The translations under genes were made by a program, and so were the position numbers. The notes under the pieces were generated by a model, which saw only the letters and a list, made by a program, of their open reading frames with translations, had not been told where the DNA came from and did not search any database. This document shows, one piece after another, positions 18,971 to 27,362 of a DNA stretch of 64,000 bases. This stretch comes from AC-32 sp963813435. Lineage in GTDB: Bacteria; Actinomycetota; Thermoleophilia; Gaiellales; Gaiellaceae. The stretch lies in contig CAWEYY010000002.1 of NCBI GenBank assembly GCA_963813435.1, forward strand, positions 496,001 through 560,000, read 5' to 3'. Each line of letters starts with the position of its first letter. Positions within the stretch are counted from its first letter, which is position 1.

Positions 18971-19489
18971 TCAGGCCTCCTGGGTCTCGCGGTCCAGCCG
19001 CATGAGCCGGTGCGGCACGCCCACGCCGTCGATCTCCTCCTCGACGTCGCGGACGTGGCGGAAGCCCGCCTTCTCGAACGCGCGCCAGGAGCGGCTGTTC
19101 GCCTCCTCGACCGTCGCGATGCAGGCGCGAGTCAGCGGGTTCGCGAAGACGACCGTCCGGACGAACTCCGTGAGGACGCGCGGGCCGAGCCCCTTCCCGA
19201 CCAGGTCGGGCTCGCCGATCATCAGATCGACACCCGCGACGCCCTCCCCGACCTGGACGACCGCCTCCCACTCGGGATGGTCGGAGGCGAGGTACGTCTG
19301 GATCATCCCGACCCTCCGGCCGTCGAGCACGATGAGGTAGAGGTCGGTCGGGTCGTCGCCGTCGATCGCCGCCTCGTATCCGGCAAGCGATCCCGGCGGA
19401 TCCCGCCACCAGAGGCGGACGTGCTCCTGCTCGAGCCACTTCCGGACGAGCGGCAGGTCACTCTTCGACAGCGGGAGGAACTCGATCAT
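18971..19489 (-). CDS. GNAT N-acetyltransferase, AAC(6')-like
   Basis: This 172-residue acetyltransferase carries the segments LVRKWLEQEHVRLWW, GVDLMIGEPDLVGKGLG and TRACIATVEEANSRSWRAFE, matching the aminoglycoside-6'-acetyltransferase/IucB-like branch of GNAT proteins. The acetyl-CoA loop is VGKGLG. Acetylation of an amino sugar or a siderophore hydroxylysine is possible; resistance is not implied. ATG at 19489 lies inside the 3' end of murJ (about 32 bases overlap), so it is coupled to murJ. Confidence 0.8.
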   Translation of the reverse strand: MIEFLPLSKSDLPLVRKWLEQEHVRLWWRDPPGSLAGYEAAIDGDDPTDLYLIVLDGRRVGMIQTYLASDHPEWEAVVQVGEGVAGVDLMIGEPDLVGKGLGPRVLTEFVRTVVFANPLTRACIATVEEANSRSWRAFEKAGFRHVRDVEEEIDGVGVPHRLMRLDRETQEA

Positions 19490-21065
19490 CAGGTTCCTTG
19501 CGGCGGCGAAGCGACCGCAGCGCCTGGAGCTCGTGTACTCCGAACACGCTGCAGCAGACCAGGTAGGTGACGGTGCCGAGCACCAGCGCAAACGCGACTG
19601 CGCCGATCTGTGCTCCGATCCCGTGCCCGAGCGTCCGGTCGAGGCCCGCCCAGACCCCGTAGACGACCCCGGCCACGATCGCGGAGGCGAGCGAGATGAG
19701 CACGAACGCCCGCGCGGTGCGCCGCAGGTCGATGTCGCGGAGACGCCGCTGCAATAGCCACAGGAGCACGGCGGTCCCGGCGATGTTCACGAGCGAGGTC
19801 GAGAGCGCGATCCCCCACGTTCCGACCCTGTAGAAGGCGGCGTCGAGCGCCGCGTTCAGTCCGAGGTTGCCGAGCGCCACCGAGGTCGGGATCCAGGGGG
19901 ACTGCAGGCTGAAGAAGGCGCGGTTCAGCATCAGCATCGACCCGTTGAACGTCAACCCGAGCGAGAACGCGGCCAGGGCGGCGGCGACCACGGGGGTCTG
20001 GTCCGGCTCGAACTGCCCGCGCTGGTAGACGAGCCGCACGATCGGCTCGGCGAGGACAGCCGAGACGACGCTCGCGGGGACGAGCAGGAAGGCGATCTGC
20101 CGCAGCCCGACCCCGACGCGGTCGCGGAAGCCCACCATGTCGCCTCGCGCCGCGAGGCGCGACAGCGAGGGGAAGAGCACGGTCGCGACGGCGACCGAGA
20201 ACATCCCCTGCGGGAGCATGTAGAGGCGGAAGGCCTTGTCCAGCGAGGTCGGCGCCAGCTCCGGGTCGATCAGCCGCGACGCGAAGATCGAGTCCACGAG
20301 CAGGTTGAAGTTGATCAGCCCGAGCCCGATCGTCACCGGGATCATCAGGACGAAGACGCGCCTGACGGCCGGGTCGCGCCAGTCGATCAGGAACTGCAGC
20401 CGTCCGTCGAGCCCTCGCAGCCAGGGGACCGGCAGCAGGACCTGGATCACCGTCCCGATCACGATCGAGATGGCGTAGACGTAGAGCTGCGCGTTGATCG
20501 TGTGCGCGCGCGGGACGCCGATCACGAGGCCGACGATGATCGCGAGGTTCCAGAAGATCGGCGTGATCGCCGGCACGGAGAACTGCTCGTAGCTGTTGAG
20601 GATCCCGACGATCACGCCGGAGATCCCGAGCAGCGTCACGATCGGGAAGAGGACGCGCGAGAGGCCGATCGCGAGCTGCGGGTCGCCGCCGGGATCGCCG
20701 AACGGACGGATGATCAGCGGCGCAAAGATGATCAGCAGCGAGGTGAGGGCGCCGAGCCCCAGCAGCATCAGCCAGAAGATGGTCGACGCGACGCGCCAGG
20801 CTCGCTTGCGCTCGCCCTTCGCCAGGAGCTCGCTGAAGACCGGGACGAACGCGGACGAGAGCGCCTGGTCGGCGACCAGCGAGCGCACGAGGTTCGGCAC
20901 CTGGAACGCGACCGTGAACGCGTTGACCCGCCCCGCGGCGCCGAAGTAGTACGAGGCGAAGATCTCGCGGACGAGGCCCGCGATGCGGGAGACGCCGGTG
21001 GCGAGCGAGAAGATCGCCGTCGACCACGCCAACCGGCGGGCGTGGGCCGCGCCTCGCTCGTCCAC
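19458..21065 (-). CDS. murJ: Lipid II flippase MurJ
   Basis: This 535-residue polytopic membrane protein of the MOP/MVF family carries TGVSRIAGLVREIFASYYFG at the N-terminus and around 14 hydrophobic segments. It flips lipid II across the membrane for peptidoglycan synthesis. Typical signatures are QALSSAFVPVFSELL and LYMLPQGMFSVAVATVLFP. GTG at 21065 gives a short basic start (MDERGAAHARRLAW); the frame above it is intergenic. It is divergent from rpsT. Confidence 0.93.
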   Translation of the reverse strand: MDERGAAHARRLAWSTAIFSLATGVSRIAGLVREIFASYYFGAAGRVNAFTVAFQVPNLVRSLVADQALSSAFVPVFSELLAKGERKRAWRVASTIFWLMLLGLGALTSLLIIFAPLIIRPFGDPGGDPQLAIGLSRVLFPIVTLLGISGVIVGILNSYEQFSVPAITPIFWNLAIIVGLVIGVPRAHTINAQLYVYAISIVIGTVIQVLLPVPWLRGLDGRLQFLIDWRDPAVRRVFVLMIPVTIGLGLINFNLLVDSIFASRLIDPELAPTSLDKAFRLYMLPQGMFSVAVATVLFPSLSRLAARGDMVGFRDRVGVGLRQIAFLLVPASVVSAVLAEPIVRLVYQRGQFEPDQTPVVAAALAAFSLGLTFNGSMLMLNRAFFSLQSPWIPTSVALGNLGLNAALDAAFYRVGTWGIALSTSLVNIAGTAVLLWLLQRRLRDIDLRRTARAFVLISLASAIVAGVVYGVWAGLDRTLGHGIGAQIGAVAFALVLGTVTYLVCCSVFGVHELQALRSLRRRKEPDDRVPPAVEE

Positions 21066-21180
21066 GGGCCGAGTATAGGAATGCGCCCCGCCGTCGCCGC
21101 GCGGCCCGGCCTCGCGCGTGGGGTGTGGATGGGTCTCGGCCGGCCGCGTCCCTTCCAGCCGTCGCCGCACTTCAGGTGCC

Positions 21181-21233
21181 CGTAGCCTCCTCCCCGCTGC
21201 GAGCGTATCGGCGGAATGCGCGCGGGTGTGTGC
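21181..21233 (+). repeat. Dispersed repeat family A, copy A3
   Basis: On the plus strand this reads CGTAGCCTCCTCCCCGCTGC, GAGCGTATCGGCGG, and CGCGGGTGTGTGCC. It is the reverse orientation of A1 and A2. It lies in the murJ-rpsT divergent gap, about 105 bases before rpsT. Confidence 0.6.
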
Positions 21234-21311
21234 CGTAGCTGTGACGAAAGCGTGCCGATCCTCGCGGGGCTGCCGTTGGGGTCATCGGGCGCGCTGCTGC
21301 TACCATCGCCG

Positions 21312-21332
21312 GGCCCGCGATGCGGGCCTTTT
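21312..21332 (+). promoter_or_regulatory. Terminator-like hairpin in the rpsT leader
   Basis: GGCCCGC-GAT-GCGGGCC forms a perfect 7-bp stem followed by TTTT, ending 6 bases before the rpsT ATG. No plus-strand gene precedes it, so it cannot be an ordinary end-of-operon terminator. It probably sits in the rpsT mRNA leader and could act as an attenuator or hide the ribosome-binding region. A candidate promoter (TTGGGG and TACCAT, at about 21276 and 21301) lies just upstream. Confidence 0.55.
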
Positions 21333-21338
21333 CACGTC

Positions 21339-21608
21339 ATGCCGAACCTCAAGCAACAGAAGAAGCGCGTCCGCACCGCCTCGCAGGAGCGGTTGGAGAA
21401 CCTCCGCTACCTCTCCTCGGTGAAGACGCTCACTCGCCGCCTGCGCGCGGCCGTCGCCGAGGGCGACAAGGACCGGATCGCCGCCGACCACCGGGAGCTC
21501 GTCCGCCGGATCGACAAGGCGGCCTCCCGCGGAGCCCTGCACCGCAACGCGGCGGCGCGCAAGAAGTCCCAGGCCGCCCGCCTGGCGGCCGGCAAACCCG
21601 GCTCCTAG
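21339..21608 (+). CDS. rpsT: 30S ribosomal protein S20
   Basis: This 89-residue basic protein has the S20 pattern: MPNLKQQKKRVRTASQERLE at the start, then SSVKTLTRRLR and KAASRGALHRNAAARKKSQ. It is a primary 16S rRNA binder. ATG at 21339 gives the family-typical N-terminus. It is the only plus-strand gene between about 5.2 and 27.3 kb and ends 9 bases from the holA stop. Confidence 0.96.
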   Translation: MPNLKQQKKRVRTASQERLENLRYLSSVKTLTRRLRAAVAEGDKDRIAADHRELVRRIDKAASRGALHRNAAARKKSQAARLAAGKPGS

Positions 21609-21617
21609 GCGTCCTTT

Positions 21618-22631
21618 CTAGGCCTTTGCCCTGTCGCCCGCCGAGGCGGGCGCGCTGCGCGTTATCTCGATCAGCGTCCGCGTGAACTCGAGCTCGCCGG
21701 GTAGCTTGCTGCCGCCCTTGAGCGCGCGGTCGAGCCGCGCGAGCGAGACGATCACCTCGTCAAGCTCCTCGTCGCCGAAGTTCTCAGCCTGCCCGTAGAG
21801 CTTCTGGACGTAGAACCGGTTCCTCTTCATGCGCTCCGCGGCGGCGGCTGGCGGCACGCCCTCGGCGGCCAGTCGGCGGCACTCGCGCACTCGCTCGACG
21901 TGGTTCGTCACAAGGCCGGTCACGCGGAGCAGGACGTCGCGCGCGGCATCGCCGGAGCGCTCGACGATCCGCTCGCTCGCGGCAACCGCTCCAGCGACGT
22001 CTCGTCCTCCCCAGGAATCCGTGAGATCGAACGGCGGGGCCTCTGCACGGGCCGGAACGAGCTCGGCGATCTCGCGCTCGCCGATCTGCTCTCCGTCGGC
22101 CCAGATGGCGAGCTTGTCGACCTCCGTTGCCAGCTCGTCGGCGTTCTCGCCCACGAGCTCGACCAGCGTCCGAGCGGCCTCGGCCTCGATCCGAACACCC
22201 CGTTCGGCCAGCTGTGACACGACCCAACCAGAAAGATCCGGTTTGCGGCCCCTCGGCTTCGTCGGCAGGTCGAACGAGAGGACTTCGCCCGCCTTCGCGA
22301 CGGCCTTGGCGAGCGCGCTGTCCTTCTTCACGTCCTTGCCGACGAGGGCCAGCACCGTCGTCGGCGCCGGACGGCGAAGGTACTCCTGGAGCGCCTTCAG
22401 GTCGTCCGCCTTCCAGCGCTCGACCTCTGACACGACGACCAGACGGCGTTCGACGGCGAACAGCCCGAGTGCATTGCAGGCTGCGACGGCATCCTCGCCG
22501 CTCGCTTCGTGAGCGGACAGGAGCTCCGTGGCGTCCTCGCCGAGGCGGTTGCGGAGGCGGCGCATGGCGCGGTCGACCTTCGGGTGATCGGTCCCGGTGA
22601 TCAGGTAGGCCGCGGCGAGCTCTGGTGCCAC
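21618..22631 (-). CDS. holA: DNA polymerase III subunit delta (HolA)
   Basis: This 337-residue clamp-loader subunit reads AAAYLITGTDHPKVDRAM at the N-terminus, then an AAA+-type fold without a functional Walker A, and C-terminal helices including RNRFYVQKLYGQAENF, typical of delta. It opens the beta clamp during loading. GTG at 22631 overlaps the end of comEC by 31 bases, so comEA, comEC and holA are one unit, a common arrangement. Confidence 0.92.
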   Translation of the reverse strand: MAPELAAAYLITGTDHPKVDRAMRRLRNRLGEDATELLSAHEASGEDAVAACNALGLFAVERRLVVVSEVERWKADDLKALQEYLRRPAPTTVLALVGKDVKKDSALAKAVAKAGEVLSFDLPTKPRGRKPDLSGWVVSQLAERGVRIEAEAARTLVELVGENADELATEVDKLAIWADGEQIGEREIAELVPARAEAPPFDLTDSWGGRDVAGAVAASERIVERSGDAARDVLLRVTGLVTNHVERVRECRRLAAEGVPPAAAAERMKRNRFYVQKLYGQAENFGDEELDEVIVSLARLDRALKGGSKLPGELEFTRTLIEITRSAPASAGDRAKA

Positions 22632-24055
22632 CGCCGCCAAGCATAGGCGGAGCAGGCGGCTGCAACGGCGAGCACGACGAGCAGGCCGCGGCCCGATCGC
22701 ACCTGGGCACCCGGAAGGCCACCGACGATCCTCGCGCACACCGCGAGATACGCCGCACACCAGCCGTTGAGCCACGCAAGGGCTGCTCCCGCGGGTGGGT
22801 AAAAGAGACCCGCCACCGCCGCGGCGAACCCGAGCGCGAGCAGCGGCGGGACAGCAGGGGCGGCGAGCACGTTCGCCGGCACCGTCAGCAGCGGAACCGC
22901 GTGGAACTGGAACCAGAGCACCGGCGCGGTCACGAGACCGCACGCGGTCGAGACCGCAAGGCCTGCAGCCAGCTTCGTCGGGAGCGGGTAGCCCTCGAGC
23001 GCCCGCACGAAGCGCGGCACGAGCACGAAGATCGACGCAACGGCCGCGAACGAGAGCTGAAAGCCGGCATCGAGGAGGAGGTACGGGTTCCACGCCAGCA
23101 GGACCAGCACGCCGAGCAGCAGGAAGTACCAGCGGTCCGCCTGTCTCGCGAGGAGCCACGCTACCGAGCCGAGCGCTCCGGCGATCGCCGCTCTGACGAC
23201 CGACGGCTGAGGCCCCACCGCGAGCACGTAGGCGGCGATCGAGCAGAGCGCCCCGACCTGGCCGAGCCAGCGCGGAAAGCCGAGCAGCCACGCGAGCACG
23301 ATCGCGCCCACGGCGACGAGTGCCACGTTCTGACCGGAAACCGCGAGCAGGTGATAGAGGCCGGAAGCGCGGAAGCGGTCGCGCAGCTCCTCAGGGAGCG
23401 CCTGCTCGTCGCCGAGGACGACGCCTTCGACCACGCCGCGGCGCTCGCCGTGAAGGCCGGGCGCGATCGACGACGCGAGCCACGCGCGCAGTCGGTCGGA
23501 CACGCCCGCGAGCCCGCCGCGATGGCCGATCAGCCTCCAGCGATCCGCGCGCAAGACGACATGCACGCCGTGGCGCGCGAGCCAGGTGCGTTCGTCGAAC
23601 CCGTTCTTCGGCGGCTTGGGCAGGCGAACTGTCGTGACGGCCTCGAGCACGCCTCCCTGGGGCGGCGAGCGACCCAGCGGCAGCTCGAGCAACACGGGCT
23701 CGCCCAACCGCAACCACCCGAAGCGTCGCACGCGAGCCGGAACGCGCAGCTGGAACCGCGTCCGGCGAACCGGCCCGGTGACGACGAGCACCGAGCGCTC
23801 GGACGTGTCGACGCGGGCAAGAAGAACGCTTCGGTCGAGCGCGGCGACCCGCCCGCTGCCCCACGACCAGCCGGCGAGGAAGAGCACTCCCGCAATGACC
23901 CAGGGACGCACATCCTCGACCGCGGCGGCCAGGGCCGCGAGCAGGCCGGCGCCGAGCGCAACGACCATCCACGACGTGCGTGCAAGGTTGGCCGCCGCGA
24001 CCCCGACGCAGAGCGAGGCGAGCAGCGCGTGCGGCGAGGCGCGGGCCGTGCTCAC
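22601..24055 (-). CDS. comEC: ComEC/Rec2-type DNA-uptake channel without the hydrolase domain
   Basis: This 484-residue membrane protein has an N-terminal DUF4131-like region and the competence channel domain, marked by YHLLAVSGQNVALVAVGA and RAAIAGALGSVAWLLARQAD, with about ten membrane segments. It would carry single-stranded DNA across the cytoplasmic membrane. Many ComEC proteins have a further C-terminal metallo-beta-lactamase domain of about 250 residues; here the protein ends shortly after the last helix and the next frame is holA. GTG at 24055 overlaps the comEA stop (GTGA). Confidence 0.9.
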   Translation of the reverse strand: MSTARASPHALLASLCVGVAAANLARTSWMVVALGAGLLAALAAAVEDVRPWVIAGVLFLAGWSWGSGRVAALDRSVLLARVDTSERSVLVVTGPVRRTRFQLRVPARVRRFGWLRLGEPVLLELPLGRSPPQGGVLEAVTTVRLPKPPKNGFDERTWLARHGVHVVLRADRWRLIGHRGGLAGVSDRLRAWLASSIAPGLHGERRGVVEGVVLGDEQALPEELRDRFRASGLYHLLAVSGQNVALVAVGAIVLAWLLGFPRWLGQVGALCSIAAYVLAVGPQPSVVRAAIAGALGSVAWLLARQADRWYFLLLGVLVLLAWNPYLLLDAGFQLSFAAVASIFVLVPRFVRALEGYPLPTKLAAGLAVSTACGLVTAPVLWFQFHAVPLLTVPANVLAAPAVPPLLALGFAAAVAGLFYPPAGAALAWLNGWCAAYLAVCARIVGGLPGAQVRSGRGLLVVLAVAAACSAYAWRRWHQSSPRPT

Positions 24056-24663
24056 GGGACAACCAGCTCCCGGAGCTGCTCCATCCGCTTCGGCCCGATC
24101 CCGGAGACGGCGTCGAGCTCGTCGACGGAATGGAACGCGCCGTGCTTCGTGCGGTAGTCCAGAATCCTCTGGGCCGTGACTGGCCCGACACCCGGCAGCG
24201 TGTCGAGCTGCTCCAGCGACGCGGTGCTCAGCTGGACGGGCGCCGCGGGCGCGGCACCGCCCGAGCCCGAGCCCGCCGCGCCAGAGCCACTCCCGGCCGC
24301 AACCGGCGCCCCGCGCCGGGGCACGATGATCTGCTCGCCGTCGGCCAGCGGCGCAGCGAGGTTCACCTGCGCGAGGTCGGCCTTCGGGGTCGCTCCTCCG
24401 GCGCGGGTGACGGCATCCGCGATCCGCGAGCCCTCCGAGAGCCGGTACAGGCCCGGCAACCGGACGGCTCCGACCACGTCCACGACCACCCGCGCCTTCG
24501 GAGCGCCGGCCGCGCCGATGCCGGAGGACGGCGGCGGGGGGAGAGGCGCCGCCGGAGTCGTCGTGCCCGCCGGCAGGACATAGCGGGCCGCGAGCAGCAG
24601 CAGCACGAGCGCGACCGCGGCGGCCAGGAGCGGCCGCCGACGCTGGAGAAGGAACTCCGGCAT
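24052..24663 (-). CDS. comEA: ComEA-like DNA-binding competence protein
   Basis: This 203-residue membrane-anchored protein has an N-terminal transmembrane helix (LLAAAVALVLLLLAARYVL), an SLBB domain (VVVDVVGAVRLPGLYRL), a Gly/Ser/Ala-rich linker, and a C-terminal helix-hairpin-helix pair (LEQLDTLPGVGPVTAQRILD and LDAVSGIGPKRMEQL) that binds DNA without sequence preference. It would capture external DNA for ComEC. It follows leuS after a gap holding a double-hairpin repeat. Confidence 0.92.
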   Translation of the reverse strand: MPEFLLQRRRPLLAAAVALVLLLLAARYVLPAGTTTPAAPLPPPPSSGIGAAGAPKARVVVDVVGAVRLPGLYRLSEGSRIADAVTRAGGATPKADLAQVNLAAPLADGEQIIVPRRGAPVAAGSGSGAAGSGSGGAAPAAPVQLSTASLEQLDTLPGVGPVTAQRILDYRTKHGAFHSVDELDAVSGIGPKRMEQLRELVVP

Positions 24664-24748
24664 CCCGCGAGCGTGCCGACGAAACCGTCACGCGTGGGTG
24701 ACGCCTTCGTGCCGAAAGCGTGACGAGAACGCTGAGCGGCGAGAGCGC

Positions 24749-24823
24749 CTAAGGCATCGCTTGCGATGCCGACCTCAGGACGCGCCGGCTCTGCTCGCGC
24801 GTCCGTCGGAGCTGACCGGTCGA
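24749..24823 (-). repeat. Dispersed double-hairpin repeat family B, copy B1
   Basis: The core has two stems: GGCATCGC-TT-GCGATGCC, and a longer stem around GGACGCGCCGG with its complement ending GCGCGTCC, followed by GACCGGTCGA, itself a palindrome. It lies 28 bases after the leuS stop, before comEA. This copy has a less perfect second loop than B2 and B3. Confidence 0.8.
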
Positions 24824-24850
24824 CTCGAGTGAACTCGTCCGAAACCGCTC

Positions 24851-27214
24851 TTAGACGACGATGTTCACGAGCTTGCCCGGAACGACGATCGTCTGGCGCA
24901 CCTGCTTACCGTCCAGATGTGCTCGCACCCGCTCCGAGGCGAGCGCGCGCTCGACCAGTTGCTCCTGAGACTCTTCGACCGAGGCCTCGACCCGATCACG
25001 GACGCGGCCGTTCACCTGGATCACGAGCTCGAACGTCTCGCGCACGAGCTTCGACTCGTCCGCGACCGGCCACGGCTGCTCCCACAACCGCTCGTGCCCG
25101 AGGGCCGACCAAAGCTCTTCGGCGATGTGCGGCGCGTAGGGCTGGATTAGCGAGACCGCCGTCTCCGCGGCGAACCGCGCCCCCGGGGCCGACGGGTCGG
25201 CACCCAGCTCGTTCACCAGCTCCATCACGGCCGCGATCGGCGTGTTGAAGACGAAGCGCCGCCCGATGTCGTCGGACACCCTGGCGATCGTCTCGTGCGC
25301 CTTGCGCGTCAGCGGCCCGTCCTCGTCGCCACCCTCGCTCTCCGCCGCCTCGTGGACGACCCGCCACAGCCGCCGCAGGAAGCGCGCGACACCCTCGACG
25401 CCTTCCTCGGTCCAGTCCATGTCCTGGTCGGCGGGGCCCAGGAAGAGGATGTACAGCCGGACCGCGTCGGCACCGTGCATGTCGACGAGCACGTCCGGGC
25501 CGGTCACGTTGCCCTTCGTCTTGGACATCTTGACGCCGCCCTGCCGGACCCACCCCTGGTGGAACAGGCGCTGGAACGGCTCCCGGAAGCCGAGGAGCCC
25601 GAAGTCGTTCAGGCCCTTGACGAAGAAGCGCGAATAGAGCAGGTGGCCGGTGGCGTGGTCGATTCCGCCCACGTACTGGTCGATGGGCATCCAGTAGTCG
25701 ACGAGCCGCGCTTCGAACGGCGCCGAATCGTTGTGGGGGTCGCAGTAGCGCAGGAAGTACCAGGAGGAGTCGACGAACGTGTCCATCGTGTCGGCCTCCC
25801 GCCGGCCCGCAGCGCCGCACCGCGGGCACGGCGCGTTCATCCACTCCTCGTTCGAGGCCAGCGGCGGCTTGCCCTTCGGCCGGTAGTCCTCGACCTCGGG
25901 GAGGAGCACCGGCAGGTCCTCGTCCGGCACGGGAACGACACCGCACTTCTCGCAGTAGACGATCGGGATCGGGCACCCCCAGTAGCGCTGGCGCGAGAAC
26001 GACCAGTCGCGGAGCCGGTAGCTGACCGCCGGCGCGCCGCGCCCCTGCTCGCGCAGCCACTCGACGATCTTCTCCTTCGCCTCGTCCGCGGCCAGCCCGC
26101 TGAACTCGCCCGAGTCGACCAGCGTGTTCGTCTCCTCGTCGATCACGGGACGGATCGGCAGGTCGTAGTGCTCCGCGAACTCGTGGTCGCGCTGGTCGTG
26201 AGCGGGCACGGCCATGATCGCGCCTGTCCCGTAGTCCATCAGCACGTAGTCGGCGATCCAGACGGGGATCGACTCGCCGTTCACCGGGTTGATCACGTGA
26301 TGGCCGGTGAAGATCCCGTCCTTCTCCTTCGTCTCGCGCTCCTCGACCGGCCGCGCGCCGGCCTTCTCGACGTAGGCGCGGATCTTGTCGTTGGCCAGTC
26401 GCTCGACGAGCGGATGCTCCGGCGCGAGCACGAAGAACGTCGCGCCGAACAGCGTGTCCGGCCGCGTCGTGAAGACGGCGATGTCGGCGTCCAGTGCTTC
26501 ATCGCGGAAGAGCAGGTCTGCGCCTTCGGAGCGGCCGATCCAGTTCCGCTGGATCGTCTTCGTCCGCTCGGGCCAGTCGATCAGCGCCAGGTCTTCGAGC
26601 AGCTGGTCGGCGTACGCCGTGATCTTGAAGAACCACTGCTCCATGTTCCGGGCGACAACCGGAGTCCCGCATCGTTCGCAGCGGCCGTCGATCACGTACT
26701 CGTTGGCGACGACCGTCTGGTCGTTCGGGCACCAGTTGACCGGCGCCTCCTTGCGATACGCCAGCCCCGCCTCGAAGAAGCGCAGGAACAGCCACTGCGT
26801 CCAGTGGTAGTAGTCAGCGTCGTGTGCCGAAACCTCCCGGTCCCAGTCGATCGCCCACCCCAGGCGCTGCATCCCGGAACGGAGGTTCGCGATGTTGCGG
26901 TCGATGATCTCCCTGGGATGGCCGCCCTCGCGGATCGCGGCGTTCTCGGCGGGCAGGCCGAACGAGTCCCAGCCCATCGGACGCAGGACCGTCGAGCCGC
27001 TGCGCCGGTGGTAGTGGGTCAGCACGTCGCCGAGCGTGTAGTTGAGGACGTGCCCCATGTGCAGCGTGCCGGAGGGGTACGGCAGCATCTCGAGCATGTA
27101 GAACTTCCCGCCGGGCTCCTCTCCGGGCTCGGGGTTGGCGACGTTGAAGGCGCGCTCCGCCTCCCAGACCTGCTGCCACTTCGGCTCGATCGACTTCGGG
27201 TCGTACGTCTCCAT
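24851..27214 (-). CDS. leuS: Leucyl-tRNA synthetase
   Basis: This 787-residue class I synthetase has the HIGH-type motif YPSGTLHMGHVLNY near residue 50, KMSKTKGN-type catalytic loop (KMSKSK family) later, zinc ligands in CERCGTPV and CPRCGAAGR, and the CP1 editing domain (TTRPDTLFGATF). It charges tRNA-Leu. ATG at 27214 follows a GTG; GGAGG is just upstream. The leader contains a terminator-like hairpin and a tiny open frame with two adjacent Leu codons, so attenuation is possible. Confidence 0.96.
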   Translation of the reverse strand: METYDPKSIEPKWQQVWEAERAFNVANPEPGEEPGGKFYMLEMLPYPSGTLHMGHVLNYTLGDVLTHYHRRSGSTVLRPMGWDSFGLPAENAAIREGGHPREIIDRNIANLRSGMQRLGWAIDWDREVSAHDADYYHWTQWLFLRFFEAGLAYRKEAPVNWCPNDQTVVANEYVIDGRCERCGTPVVARNMEQWFFKITAYADQLLEDLALIDWPERTKTIQRNWIGRSEGADLLFRDEALDADIAVFTTRPDTLFGATFFVLAPEHPLVERLANDKIRAYVEKAGARPVEERETKEKDGIFTGHHVINPVNGESIPVWIADYVLMDYGTGAIMAVPAHDQRDHEFAEHYDLPIRPVIDEETNTLVDSGEFSGLAADEAKEKIVEWLREQGRGAPAVSYRLRDWSFSRQRYWGCPIPIVYCEKCGVVPVPDEDLPVLLPEVEDYRPKGKPPLASNEEWMNAPCPRCGAAGRREADTMDTFVDSSWYFLRYCDPHNDSAPFEARLVDYWMPIDQYVGGIDHATGHLLYSRFFVKGLNDFGLLGFREPFQRLFHQGWVRQGGVKMSKTKGNVTGPDVLVDMHGADAVRLYILFLGPADQDMDWTEEGVEGVARFLRRLWRVVHEAAESEGGDEDGPLTRKAHETIARVSDDIGRRFVFNTPIAAVMELVNELGADPSAPGARFAAETAVSLIQPYAPHIAEELWSALGHERLWEQPWPVADESKLVRETFELVIQVNGRVRDRVEASVEESQEQLVERALASERVRAHLDGKQVRQTIVVPGKLVNIVV

Positions 27215-27229
27215 CACGCCTCCGGATAC

Positions 27230-27254
27230 AAAAAGACCTCTCGCTTGGAGAGGC
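27230..27254 (-). terminator. Terminator-like hairpin in the leuS leader
   Basis: On the minus strand GGCCTCTC-CAAGC-GAGAGGTC is followed by TTTTT, ending 15 bases before the leuS ATG. It has the form of an intrinsic terminator but stands inside the 5' leader of leuS, so it is a candidate attenuator. I found no T-box consensus (AGGGTGGNACCGCG) in the leader. Confidence 0.6.
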
Positions 27255-27296
27255 CAGGTGGAAGCTAGACGCGGCGGGCCGCGCTGGCTTCCTGCG

Positions 27297-27317
27297 CTAC
27301 TCGAGAAGGTGCTCCAT
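27297..27317 (-). CDS. Possible leuS leader peptide (MEHLLE)
   Basis: A six-codon frame, ATG GAG CAC CTT CTC GAG TAG, lies about 43 bases before the leader hairpin. It has two adjacent leucine codons, which would suit ribosome-mediated attenuation by leucyl-tRNA supply. No Shine-Dalgarno is visible; a TAAAGT hexamer 8 bases before the ATG would make it leaderless. Two Leu codons are few for such a peptide, so this may be chance. Confidence 0.3.
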   Translation of the reverse strand: MEHLLE

Positions 27318-27362
27318 TGCGGGTGACTTTAGCATCCCACCATCGAAAACAGGAGGTGCGAG

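Noticed and set aside
18971..19489. Aminoglycoside resistance gene
   Set aside because: The GNAT protein resembles AAC(6'), but the family also covers siderophore and other acetyltransferases, and it sits in a housekeeping operon with no transfer signs.
27215..27362. T-box riboswitch for leuS
   Set aside because: A terminator-like hairpin is present but no T-box consensus, specifier stem or sufficient leader length could be found.
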